A DNA stretch of 64,000 nucleotides from Candidatus Alistipes faecavium. GTDB taxonomy: Bacteria; Bacteroidota; Bacteroidia; Bacteroidales; Rikenellaceae. The notes under the pieces are model-generated. The model searched no databases. It saw only the letters and a list, made by a program, of their open reading frames with translations, and was not told the DNA's origin. This document shows, piece by piece, positions 1 through 8,730 of the stretch (positions are counted from its first letter, which is position 1; the number at the start of each line of letters is the position of its first letter). The DNA is taken from positions 40,134 through 104,133 of the forward strand of contig DWYP01000046.1 in the NCBI GenBank assembly GCA_019118605.1, in the 5' to 3' direction. The position numbers and the translations under genes were made by a program.

Positions 1-132
1 GGGGCCCAGCATCCAGCGGGAATTGGAGGTGCCGATGAACATATCCACGTAATCGACGGGCTGCTTGGCCAGGGCGTTCGCGGCGGCCGCACAGCCCAAC
101 AAAACGGAGAGAACCAGGTGTCGCAGTTTCAT
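1..132 (-). CDS. GH92 family alpha-mannosidase, N-terminal fragment (runs off the left edge)
   Basis: Only the first 44 codons are inside the window. They encode a signal peptide (MKLRHLVLS followed by an Ala-rich core) and then the sequence VDYVDMFIGTSNSRWMLGP, which is the usual opening of glycoside hydrolase family 92 exo-acting alpha-mannosidases. The gene is transcribed away from the GH2/SusCD operon, so the carbohydrate locus extends left of the window. A weak promoter-like element (GATATTTG on the minus strand, 165-172) lies about 32 bases upstream. Catalytic residues cannot be inspected because the domain is cut off. The family call rests on the N-terminus plus the second GH92 in the same locus. 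Confidence 0.72.
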   Translation of the reverse strand, partial: MKLRHLVLSVLLGCAAAANALAKQPVDYVDMFIGTSNSRWMLGP

Positions 133-181
133 GACATGTACCATTATTATATTATATGTAGGTACAAATATCGTCATTTTA

Positions 182-212
182 TTTGAAAATAAAATCAAAT
201 CGACTATTTTTG
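182..212 (+). promoter_or_regulatory. Bacteroidetes-type promoter for the GH2 gene
   Basis: TTTG at 182-185, a 19-base spacer, then TATTTTTG at 205-212, an exact match to the Bacteroidetes -33/-7 pattern. It implies a leader of about 120 bases before the ATG at 339 and excludes the in-frame TTG at 183 as a start. Confidence 0.7.
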
Positions 213-338
213 TTCGCGGAAAGGGTTTTACCCCTGCGGGCGGGCATCCGAAAGCCCGAAAAACCGGCAATCGGACAATCCGGAACCCTCCGCCAAAAAA
301 GAATACCCGGGAACCTCAAAAAACAAGCATCCCGAATC

Positions 339-2756
339 ATGAACGCTAAAAACATCTGGCTCCTGACGGCCGGCGTGTGGGGGCTGCTGCTCGGAGCGGC
401 GCCCGCACAGGCGCAAGTAAGCTTCGGACATGCCGAAAAGTGCTGCGAAGAGTGGCTGTTCCGGCTCGGAGACGACTCCGCGGCCCTGCATCCGGCATAC
501 GACGACAGCCGCTGGACACGCGTGCGCCTGCCCCACGACTGGTCGGTCAAACAGCCCCTGTCGCCGTCGCTGGCCAGCTGCACGGGATACCTCCCCGGAG
601 GCATCGGATGGTACCGCAGGCACTTCACGGTCGACGACTCCGCGGCACGCCACTACATCTATTTCGAAGGCATCTACAACCGGAGCCGCGTCTACCTCAA
701 CGGGCACCTGCTCGGGGAGCGCCCCAACGGATACGTCTCGTTCCTTTACGACATGACACCTTATCTTAATATGGGCGACAACGTGCTCGCCGTGCGGGTC
801 GATCACAGCCGTTATGCGGACTCCCGCTGGTACACCGGCTCGGGCATCTACCGCGACGCCTGGATCGTCGCAGCGCCCGAAATCCACCTCGCACCGTGGG
901 GCACGGCCTACCGCTGCGAAAAGCTGACCGACCGCCGGGCCGACATCGCCGTGGAGTTCGCCGTGGAGCGGCACGACGCCGCCGCAGGGACTCTCGAGGT
1001 GCGGGCCGCACTCCTCGACGACACAGGGAAGCGCGTGGCGGAGGGCAAATGCCGCGTACAGGAGCGCACGCAGGGGCCCGAGGGCGGGACGCTGCGCCTG
1101 CGCGTGGACAATCCCCGCCGGTGGGACACGCAGGATCCCTATCTCTACACCCTGTCGGTCACGCTGCTGCGCGACGGAGAGGCCGTCGACAGCTGCCGGA
1201 TCCGCGCCGGGCTGCGCACGCTCGACTTCGATCCCGACCGCGGGTTCGCACTCAACGGCCGCTGGATGAAGGTCAAGGGCGTATGCCTGCACCACGACGC
1301 CGGGGTTCTGGGCGCCGCCGTGCCGCCCGAGGTGTGGCGCCGTCGGCTCGAAAACCTCCGCGCCATCGGGGTCAACGCCATCCGCATGAGCCACAACCCC
1401 CAGGCGCCCGTCGTCTACGACCTCTGCGACGAACTGGGGCTGCTGGTCATGGACGAGGCCTCCGACGAGTGGGAGTTCCCCAAGCGCAAATGGATCGAGG
1501 GGTGGAACGTCGGAACCCCGGGCTTCGACGGTTCGTACGACTTTTTCGAGGAGTGGATCGAGCGCGACGTGACGGACATGGTGCGCCGCGACCGGAACCA
1601 CCCGTCGGTCTTCCTGTGGTCGATCGGCAACGAGGTCGACTACCCGAACGACCCCTATTCGCACCCGATCCTCGACGGATCGGCGATCTCGCAGCCGATG
1701 TTCGGCGGATACAATCCCGAAGCCCCGCACGCCGAGCGCATCGGACGGATTGCCAAACGCCTGGCAGCCTGCGTACGGGCCGTCGACACCTCGCGTCCGG
1801 TGACCGGGGCGCTGGCCGGCGTGGTGATGTCCAACGAGACGGAGTACCCCGAGGCGGTCGATGTCGTAGGGTACAACTACACCGAAGACCGCTACGACAC
1901 AGACCACGCGGCCTACCCCGACCGCATCATCTACGGCAGCGAGAACCGTCCGGACATCGACGCATGGTACGCCGTGCGGGACCGGGAGTTCATCTTCGGG
2001 CAGTTCATCTGGACCGGGACGGACTACCTCGGGGAGTCGGGCCCGTGGCCATCGCGGGGCTTCTACACCGGACTGCTCGACTTCGGGAGCTTCCGCAAAC
2101 CCCGCGGATGGTTCCGGGCTGCGCTCTGGAGCGACGAGCCGGTGACCTACCTCGGAACCTACCCTGCGGGAGACTACCTCTCGGCCGATGCCTGGGACAG
2201 CTGGAACTACGCCCCCGGAGAGATGATCCGGGTCGTATGCTACACGAACGCCCCACAGGCGCGGCTGCTGCTCGACGGCAGGACGGTCGGGGAGATGAAG
2301 CCCTGCGACCCGAAGACGGGAATCATCCACTGGGACATCCCCTACGCCCCCGGGGAGCTGCGGGCCGAGGGGTGCGACGCCGCGGGGAAAGTCCTGTCGT
2401 CGTACGCCGTGAGAAGTTCGGGACGCCCCTACGCACTGCGTGTGACGGCCGACCGCAGCGTTCTTTCGAAGGAACGCGCCACGGCGCACCTGACCGTGGA
2501 GGTCGTCGACGAGCAGGGGGTTGTGGTGAAGCTGGGCGACAGCGAGATCACCTGCACCGTGGAGGGGCCCGGGGAGCTGCTCGGGCTCGAGGGTTCCGAC
2601 AACAGCGACATGAGCGACTACACCGACAACCGGCACCGGGCATACCGCGGGAGGCTGCTCGCCTATGTCCAAACAATCGAACAAAAAGGCGATATATCTG
2701 TCCATTTCTCCTCCCCGTTGCTGAAGGGCGCAGAGATCACGCTGCGCGCCGAATAA
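339..2756 (+). CDS. Glycoside hydrolase family 2 protein (beta-galactosidase/beta-mannosidase type)
   Basis: A secreted 805-residue exo-beta-glycosidase. A signal peptide ending AQA-Q (about residues 1-25) precedes a sugar-binding jelly roll (about 45-190), an immunoglobulin-like domain, and a TIM barrel. The barrel carries the acid/base motif WSIGNE (Glu432) and a candidate nucleophile in YGSENRP (Glu535). C-terminal beta domains like those of Bacteroidetes GH2 enzymes follow. The start at ATG 339 was chosen because the signal peptide begins there and the promoter lies upstream. Substrate cannot be read from the sequence. Beside GH38 and GH92 genes, a beta-mannosidase or beta-galactosidase trimming an N-glycan or mannan side chain is the natural inference. 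It is the first gene of the rightward half of the locus and has its own terminator. Confidence 0.88.
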   Translation: MNAKNIWLLTAGVWGLLLGAAPAQAQVSFGHAEKCCEEWLFRLGDDSAALHPAYDDSRWTRVRLPHDWSVKQPLSPSLASCTGYLPGGIGWYRRHFTVDDSAARHYIYFEGIYNRSRVYLNGHLLGERPNGYVSFLYDMTPYLNMGDNVLAVRVDHSRYADSRWYTGSGIYRDAWIVAAPEIHLAPWGTAYRCEKLTDRRADIAVEFAVERHDAAAGTLEVRAALLDDTGKRVAEGKCRVQERTQGPEGGTLRLRVDNPRRWDTQDPYLYTLSVTLLRDGEAVDSCRIRAGLRTLDFDPDRGFALNGRWMKVKGVCLHHDAGVLGAAVPPEVWRRRLENLRAIGVNAIRMSHNPQAPVVYDLCDELGLLVMDEASDEWEFPKRKWIEGWNVGTPGFDGSYDFFEEWIERDVTDMVRRDRNHPSVFLWSIGNEVDYPNDPYSHPILDGSAISQPMFGGYNPEAPHAERIGRIAKRLAACVRAVDTSRPVTGALAGVVMSNETEYPEAVDVVGYNYTEDRYDTDHAAYPDRIIYGSENRPDIDAWYAVRDREFIFGQFIWTGTDYLGESGPWPSRGFYTGLLDFGSFRKPRGWFRAALWSDEPVTYLGTYPAGDYLSADAWDSWNYAPGEMIRVVCYTNAPQARLLLDGRTVGEMKPCDPKTGIIHWDIPYAPGELRAEGCDAAGKVLSSYAVRSSGRPYALRVTADRSVLSKERATAHLTVEVVDEQGVVVKLGDSEITCTVEGPGELLGLEGSDNSDMSDYTDNRHRAYRGRLLAYVQTIEQKGDISVHFSSPLLKGAEITLRAE

Positions 2757-2782
2757 CATAAAACACTATCATTCGGACAATT

Positions 2783-2826
2783 AGCGCGGCAGGAGCCTAT
2801 AAAGGGCTCCCGCCGCGCTCGTTTTA
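2783..2826 (+). terminator. Rho-independent terminator after the GH2 gene
   Basis: A 15-base GC-rich stem (2783-2797 with 2805-2819, one G-T type mismatch) is followed by CGTTTTAT. It separates the GH2 gene from the SusC promoter. Confidence 0.75.
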
Positions 2827-2902
2827 TAAATACCTGATATTCAAAACAGACGCACGAAAGACAACAGAAAAGTCGCAGAGATGCGAAATTTTGTCCGAAC
2901 TA

Positions 2903-2933
2903 TTGCATTTTTAAATTTCTCTTTTTATATTTG
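2903..2933 (+). promoter_or_regulatory. Promoter of the susC-susD operon
   Basis: TATATTTG at 2926-2933 matches the -7 consensus, with ATTG (TTG at 2903-2905) 20 bases upstream. The predicted leader to the susC ATG at 3003 is about 65 bases. Confidence 0.65.
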
Positions 2934-3002
2934 CAGACGGATACATGTTTGAACAAACAGACATGCTTCAAACATAAACCTACAAACCTAAAAATCTTAC
3001 AC

Positions 3003-6000
3003 ATGAACAGTCTGGACCAGAAATCCGCACGCACCCTGTGGAACAATGCGGGCGGAACCTTCAGGAAATGTGTGGCGATCCTGCTGTCGGCATCGCTGCT
3101 GCCGATAACGGCCGCCGCAGAAAATTCGGATCTCCCCGACGCGCTTACGCAGACAGCTGTCTCCTCCCCCTCGCAAAACAAGGCCGTATCGGGCACGGTG
3201 CGCAACGCCGCCGGAGACCCCATCCCGGGGGTGGCCGTCACAGTCGTCGGAGGATCGCAGGGCGTCATCACCGACGCCGCTGGCGCCTACACAATCGATG
3301 GCGTAAAGGCAAATAACGAGCTGGAATTCAGCTTCCTCGGCATGCTCTCGCAGAAAGAGAAGGTCGGCACGCGCACGACCATCGACGTCACGCTGCGCGA
3401 AGACATGATCGGTCTCGAGGATGTCGTCGTCACGGGTTACACCGCCATGAAACGTAAGGACATCACCGGATCGGTCGCTTCGGTTTCGGCCGAGCAGATC
3501 GCCCGCATCCCGGCCTACGACCTCACGACCAGCCTGGTCGGCGTTCCCGGCATCCGCGTCGACGGAGGCTCGATCCGCATCCGCGGTACGCGTTCGACCA
3601 ACGCCGGAAACGACCCGCTGATCGTCCTCGACGGAATCCCCTACGACGAAACCCTGACGTCGATCAACCCCGGCGACATCGAGTCGATCGACATCCTGAA
3701 GGATGCCTCCTCGACGGCCATCTACGGTGCGAAGGGTGCCAACGGCGTCATCCTCATCACCACCAAGCAGGCAAAGAAGGGCGAGACGAAGGTCACCTAC
3801 GACGGATTCTTCGGCGTGGGCGTCAACAACTGGGGAACGCTCGACGTGATGAACGCCGACGAATACATCGCCTTCCAGCGCGAAGCGAGCCGCGCGGCCG
3901 GTTCCTGGAGCTCGCCCGACGACGACAGCAAGGCCTTCTTCGGAGCCGAGATCGCCAACATGGGCAAGATGGACACCGACTGGATGGGCAAGTATTTCAA
4001 CCAGAAGCGCCTCTGGCACAGCCATTCGCTGACGATCGCCTCGGGCAACGAAAAGACCCAGTACAAGATCTCGTTCAACTACAAGAACAACGAGGAGCGC
4101 TACAAGGGCGACCACCGCGACTACTTCTACCTGACGACCGACCTGACGCACCAGGTGCTCCCGTTCCTGAAGGTCGGCATCTCGAACCGCGCCTACTACA
4201 ACGTCAACAACTCGATGCCCGGGATGTTCGACACCTTCCTGCACATGTCGCCGCTGACGCCGATCTACAACGAGGACGGATCCTACAACGAATATCCGTT
4301 CGGCGACCCCTTCGTGAAGAACCCCTACATGAACGAGACCGAAGGCGCCTACAAGGACAAGACCGAGGAGTGGAAGCTCTACATGCGCTTCTTCGCCCAG
4401 GTGGACCTCTACAAGGGACTGACCTTCAACACCAACTTCGCATACACCCCGGCCTTCTCCTCGCGCGGATACTACTATGACGATCGCCGCGTGGGCTACA
4501 CCGACGAACGCAACGTCGCCGGCATGCACAACAACCGCAAGGCCGACTGGGTATGGAACAACATCCTCAACTACAAGCAGACCTTCGGCAAGCACACCAT
4601 CGACGTCTCGGCCATCTTCGAGATGCAGAACCGCCAGACGGTGAACTCCTCGATGTCGGGCAAGGACCAGGAGTCCCCGGCCTACCTGTGGTACAACATG
4701 GGCCGCCTCACCGACTCGAAGTCCATCAGTTCGGGATTCATCCGCAACCAGATGGTATCGGCCATCGGACGCCTGCAGTACACCTACGACGACCGCTACA
4801 TCATCACGGCCTCGTTCCGCGAGGACGGCGCCTCGCAGCTCTCGCCCGGAAACAAGTGGGCATTCTTCCCCTCGGCAGCCGTCGCATGGCGCATCTCGGA
4901 GGAGAACTTCGTCAAGGACAACGCCGACTGGATCACGAACCTCAAGCTGCGCGCAAGCTACGGTATGACCGGTAACTACTCGATCGCCGCCTACGCCACG
5001 CTCGGAACCCTCTTCGGACGCTATGCGAACTTCGGATTCGGCGGCGAGACTCACCTCCCGGGCCTGGAGCCCCAGACCCGCCCGACGCCCGACCTGGGGT
5101 GGGAGCGCAACAAGATGCTCGACATCGGTCTGGACTTCGGATTCCTCAACGGCCGCATCTACGGTACGGTCGAGTACTACGACTCGAAGAGCTACGACCT
5201 TCTCTACCTGAAGGTGCTGCCCTACACGACGGGATTCAACAAGGCATGGACCAACATCGGCGACACCCGCAACCGCGGATGGGAGGTATCGCTCTCGACG
5301 GTGCCCATCCAGAAGAAGGACTTCACGCTCAACGTCAACCTCTCGTACTACCGCAACAAGGAGGAGCTGGTGCGCCTGCAGGACCCCAACATGAAACAGG
5401 ACCTGAACAACAACCTCTTCGTGGGATATCCGGTCAACGGCGTGCACTACAACTACAAGCAGGTAGGCATCTGGCAGGAGGACGAGGCCGATCTGGCCGC
5501 CCTCTACGGACAGAAGCCCGGCGAGGTGAAGGTCGCCGATCTGGACGGAAACGGCGTGATCGACGGCAACGACCGCATGATCCTCGGAACGACGCGTCCC
5601 GACTGGGTCGGAGGGCTCTCGATCAGCGGCCGCTGGAAAAACCTCGACTTCTCGGTGGACATCTACGGAGAGTTCGGCTCCCTGGCCTATGACAGCCGGA
5701 GCACGAGCGGCTGGGCAAGCGAACTGGGCCGCTGGAACACCTACAAGATCGACTACTGGACGCCCGAGAACCCGACGAACCGCTACCCGCGGCCCGTCGA
5801 GGGACAGTCGATCAAGTACCTCGGCGCCGCAGGTTACTACGACAACGACTACGTGAACATCCGCAACATCACGATCGGCTACACGCTGCCCTCGTCGTGG
5901 ATGGGACGCGTCGTCAAGAACACGCGCTTCTACTTCACGATGAACGATCCGTGGGGATACAGCCAGTTCCGCGACCAGGGTGCCATCTCGTGGTGGGAGT

Positions 6001-6035
6001 CCTACTACATCTTCGGAGCCAGCGTACAGTTTTAA
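3003..6035 (+). CDS. SusC/RagA-type TonB-linked outer-membrane glycan transporter
   Basis: A 1010-residue TonB-dependent importer that moves oligosaccharides across the outer membrane. An N-terminal hydrophobic signal (about 22-38) leads into a carboxypeptidase-regulatory-like domain (about 60-132, opening AVSGTVRNAAGDPIPG). The SusC signature EDVVVTGY follows at about 140-146, then the plug with the LKDASSTAIYGAKGANG motif, then a beta barrel ending in Phe, as outer-membrane proteins do. No STN anti-sigma-signalling domain is present, so control through an ECF sigma/anti-sigma pair is not expected from this protein. The first in-frame ATG after the promoter was taken as start. susD follows after 18 bases, so the two are co-transcribed and form one import complex. 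Confidence 0.95.
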   Translation: MNSLDQKSARTLWNNAGGTFRKCVAILLSASLLPITAAAENSDLPDALTQTAVSSPSQNKAVSGTVRNAAGDPIPGVAVTVVGGSQGVITDAAGAYTIDGVKANNELEFSFLGMLSQKEKVGTRTTIDVTLREDMIGLEDVVVTGYTAMKRKDITGSVASVSAEQIARIPAYDLTTSLVGVPGIRVDGGSIRIRGTRSTNAGNDPLIVLDGIPYDETLTSINPGDIESIDILKDASSTAIYGAKGANGVILITTKQAKKGETKVTYDGFFGVGVNNWGTLDVMNADEYIAFQREASRAAGSWSSPDDDSKAFFGAEIANMGKMDTDWMGKYFNQKRLWHSHSLTIASGNEKTQYKISFNYKNNEERYKGDHRDYFYLTTDLTHQVLPFLKVGISNRAYYNVNNSMPGMFDTFLHMSPLTPIYNEDGSYNEYPFGDPFVKNPYMNETEGAYKDKTEEWKLYMRFFAQVDLYKGLTFNTNFAYTPAFSSRGYYYDDRRVGYTDERNVAGMHNNRKADWVWNNILNYKQTFGKHTIDVSAIFEMQNRQTVNSSMSGKDQESPAYLWYNMGRLTDSKSISSGFIRNQMVSAIGRLQYTYDDRYIITASFREDGASQLSPGNKWAFFPSAAVAWRISEENFVKDNADWITNLKLRASYGMTGNYSIAAYATLGTLFGRYANFGFGGETHLPGLEPQTRPTPDLGWERNKMLDIGLDFGFLNGRIYGTVEYYDSKSYDLLYLKVLPYTTGFNKAWTNIGDTRNRGWEVSLSTVPIQKKDFTLNVNLSYYRNKEELVRLQDPNMKQDLNNNLFVGYPVNGVHYNYKQVGIWQEDEADLAALYGQKPGEVKVADLDGNGVIDGNDRMILGTTRPDWVGGLSISGRWKNLDFSVDIYGEFGSLAYDSRSTSGWASELGRWNTYKIDYWTPENPTNRYPRPVEGQSIKYLGAAGYYDNDYVNIRNITIGYTLPSSWMGRVVKNTRFYFTMNDPWGYSQFRDQGAISWWESYYIFGASVQF

Positions 6036-6053
6036 TTCAAAAACACCAAGAAC

Positions 6054-7727
6054 ATGAAAAAGATAGTTACGATCCTTCTCTCTGCCGCGACGCTTGTCGG
6101 CGTGACCGGCTGCGAGAGCTTCCTGGAAGAGGAATCCTACGGATCGACCACCGACCTTTTCAACGAGGAGAACGGTCTGAAAGCCTTCGTCAACCTCTCC
6201 TACACGAAGATCAACAACCTGTACGGAGGCGACGGATGGTGGCCTCTGATGACCGAACTGGGTACGGACATCTTCCTGCGCGGGAAGAACCAGGGCGACA
6301 CCGGGCTGACCGACTACTACGGACTGGACGCCAACAACGGCAACATCTCGAAGGTCTGGAACCACTGCTACAAGGCCCTTGCCAACATCAACATGTTCAT
6401 GGAGACGATCGACACCACGCCCTTCGCCGACGAGTCGGAGAAGCTGCAGTGCAAGGCCGAGATGCTCGTCATGCGCTCGATGTTCCTGTGGATCATCACC
6501 GAGACCTGGGGCGACACCTACCTGCCGCGCACGACCGACGAGACCGAAGGTCTGGAAGCACGGCGTTCGACGCGCGAGGATTTCTACAAGGAGATCATCG
6601 GAGGCCTCGAGCAGGTGGTCAAGGAGGGGATGCTCGCCGACGAGCGCACCTCGGAGGCCGGACGCATCGACATGCCCACGGCCAAGGCCTTCCTGGCACG
6701 CATGTACCTCTACAACGAGCAGTTCGAGGAGGCCGCACAGATGGCCTCGGAGGTGATCGACGGCCCCTACGGATTCGAACTCACTCCCTCGCTCACCAAC
6801 CTCTGGGCCGATGACAAGACCAACGACGAGTTCATCTGGACGACGAACTTCACCAACGACGAATCCTACTCGCAATCCAACGGATACTGGGAGTGGTACG
6901 CCATGTACATCGACCGCTTCCCCGGCGTGCAGACCATGCTCAAATGGACCGGATACGGCGGCTGCCAGGCCATTCCGTCGCTCTACTACATCGACAACTT
7001 CAACCGCGAGGCCGACCTTCGCTGGCGCGACCTGCACCAGTGGGTATGGTACTACAACGACGAGACCGACGACCGCTCGGCATTCCCCGACAACCAGTGG
7101 CGCGAGTACATCGACACGGCGCTCTACTGCTGTCCCGACGTGCTGCCCGAGGCCGAGCGCGAGCGCATGAAGACCTGCTTCACCTTCTTCGACCGCAACG
7201 ACATGTACGACGCGAAGGGCGTTCCGCAGGACCGCTGGACCTTCATCGGCATGACGAAGTTCTACGACCACACCCGTCCGGGCAACATGTCGAAGCTCTC
7301 CGACCGTTCGTATCCGGTGATGCGTCTGGGCGAGCTCTACCTGATCCGCGCCGAGGCCAACATCCGCAAGGCAAGTCCCGACCTGAAGGCGGCGGCCGCA
7401 GACATCATGACGCTGCGCGAGCGTGCCATCCGCCAGGATTCCGACGACCCCGATCAGAACAAGGCCTGGCGTGACGCGATGACCGTCACGGCCTCCGACA
7501 TGAGCGTGGACTTCATCCTCGAGGAGCGTGCCCGCGAGCTGGCCGGAGAGTGGCAGCGCTGGCTGGACCTCAAGCGCCTGGGCAAACTCGTCGAGCGCGT
7601 GAAGCTCTACAACCCCGACGCCGCGGAGAACATCAAGGATTACCACGTGGTGCGTCCGATCCCGCAGTCGCAGTTCGACGGCATGCCCGACTGGACGACG
7701 CTCGGACAGAACGAAGGCTACAATTAA
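6054..7727 (+). CDS. SusD/RagB-type surface glycan-binding lipoprotein
   Basis: A 557-residue lipoprotein that forms the lid of the SusC channel and captures the glycan. The signal peptide ends in a lipobox with Cys20 (LVGVTGC), followed by acidic residues (ESFLEEES) typical of surface-exported Bacteroidetes lipoproteins. The body has the SusD pattern: an N-terminal TPR-like helical region, NxxWNHCYKALANINMF, and a C-terminal region with LGELYLIRAEAN and ERARELAGEWQRWLDLKRLGK. The gene is complete and of normal length. It sits immediately after susC and 27 bases before a LamG lipoprotein gene. Confidence 0.95.
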   Translation: MKKIVTILLSAATLVGVTGCESFLEEESYGSTTDLFNEENGLKAFVNLSYTKINNLYGGDGWWPLMTELGTDIFLRGKNQGDTGLTDYYGLDANNGNISKVWNHCYKALANINMFMETIDTTPFADESEKLQCKAEMLVMRSMFLWIITETWGDTYLPRTTDETEGLEARRSTREDFYKEIIGGLEQVVKEGMLADERTSEAGRIDMPTAKAFLARMYLYNEQFEEAAQMASEVIDGPYGFELTPSLTNLWADDKTNDEFIWTTNFTNDESYSQSNGYWEWYAMYIDRFPGVQTMLKWTGYGGCQAIPSLYYIDNFNREADLRWRDLHQWVWYYNDETDDRSAFPDNQWREYIDTALYCCPDVLPEAERERMKTCFTFFDRNDMYDAKGVPQDRWTFIGMTKFYDHTRPGNMSKLSDRSYPVMRLGELYLIRAEANIRKASPDLKAAAADIMTLRERAIRQDSDDPDQNKAWRDAMTVTASDMSVDFILEERARELAGEWQRWLDLKRLGKLVERVKLYNPDAAENIKDYHVVRPIPQSQFDGMPDWTTLGQNEGYN

Positions 7728-7754
7728 CCGTAAACAGCTTAAAAACAAGGATCC

Positions 7755-8690
7755 ATGAAAACAATCATCAAAATATGGACTACCGTCGTCTGCTGCGCGG
7801 GAATGCTGCTCGCATCGTGCACCGACGAAAAGATCTCCGACTCGAAGCAGTCGCTGATGGACCTGATCCGGGAGGCGGAGACGCTGATCGTCGAGATCGA
7901 GGAGGGCACCAACGAAGGGGATATCGCCCCGGGGTCGAAGAAGGTCCTGCAAACGCGCATCGACCAGGCCTACTACATCATGAACAACACCTCCCGGGAC
8001 GAGGGATACGTCAACGCCCGGGAACTGCTTGAGGAGGCCATCGCAGCCTTCAACGCCAACATCGTGAAGGCCGGTGTCCCGCACTTCGGACTCGGCTCGA
8101 AGATGAACCTCGGCGCCTCGGCCGACTGGGGTCTCGAGGATGCCTTCACCGTGGAGATGAAGGTCCGCTATTCGGAATTCGCCTCGGGCGACCAGTCGAT
8201 CATCTCCAACGAGGCGGGCGCCGCAGGATTCATGGTGCGCAACAACAGCAACCAGCTGCAGTTCTACATCTACGACGCCGACATCAACAACTGGAACGGC
8301 GGAGGATGCTGCACGATCGAGCTCAACAAGTGGTACCACATCGCCGCCACCTACCAGGCCGGCGGGAAGATGGTCTTCTACCTCGACGGCGTGCAGGTGA
8401 GCTCCGTAAACTGCGGCACGCTGGCCGCATCGGCCTCCGACCTGCAGCTGGGCACCTCGCCCTACTACAGCAACCGCTACATGCGCGGCGACATCCAGCA
8501 GGTTTCGATCTGGGACGACGTCCGCACGGCCGCGGAGGTGGCTGCCGACGTAGCCTGCGATTTCGACGGCACGGAAGAGGGGCTGATGGCCTACTGGCCG
8601 CTGACGCTCAACGTCGGAACGGAGATCACCGACCAGACCGGCAACCATGTGGCCTCGCTGGTCGATGTCACCTGGCTCGACGTCGACTGA
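7755..8690 (+). CDS. LamG/concanavalin A-like surface lipoprotein, probable surface glycan-binding protein
   Basis: 311 residues. A lipoprotein signal ends at Cys22 (MLLASC), followed by acidic residues. A helical N-terminal region of about 80 residues (LMDLIREAETLIVEIEEG and on) resembles the helical domain that precedes LamG modules in Bacteroides lipoproteins. A LamG/laminin-G-3 beta-sandwich (about 105-285) follows, with the patterns FTVEMKVRYSEF, LNKWYHIAATY, MVFYLDGVQV and GDIQQVSIWDDVRTAAEV. It has no hydrolase motif, so binding rather than catalysis is inferred. The position directly after susD is where SusE/SusF-like surface glycan-binding proteins are found. Its specific ligand is unknown. 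Confidence 0.82.
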   Translation: MKTIIKIWTTVVCCAGMLLASCTDEKISDSKQSLMDLIREAETLIVEIEEGTNEGDIAPGSKKVLQTRIDQAYYIMNNTSRDEGYVNARELLEEAIAAFNANIVKAGVPHFGLGSKMNLGASADWGLEDAFTVEMKVRYSEFASGDQSIISNEAGAAGFMVRNNSNQLQFYIYDADINNWNGGGCCTIELNKWYHIAATYQAGGKMVFYLDGVQVSSVNCGTLAASASDLQLGTSPYYSNRYMRGDIQQVSIWDDVRTAAEVAADVACDFDGTEEGLMAYWPLTLNVGTEITDQTGNHVASLVDVTWLDVD

Positions 8691-8730
8691 TACCCGGATC
8701 TTTCACATTCACGAATCAAAACATCCTACC

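Noticed and set aside
183..338. Longer start (TTG at 183) for the GH2 gene
   Set aside because: The TTG overlaps the promoter, and the signal peptide begins at the ATG at 339.
2997..8648. Very long open frame on the minus strand antisense to susC, susD and the LamG gene
   Set aside because: It mirrors the high-GC codon pattern of the real genes, has no recognisable domain, and would cover three well-supported genes. The same reasoning removes similar frames at 228-2759, 8716-11958 and 41520-43889.
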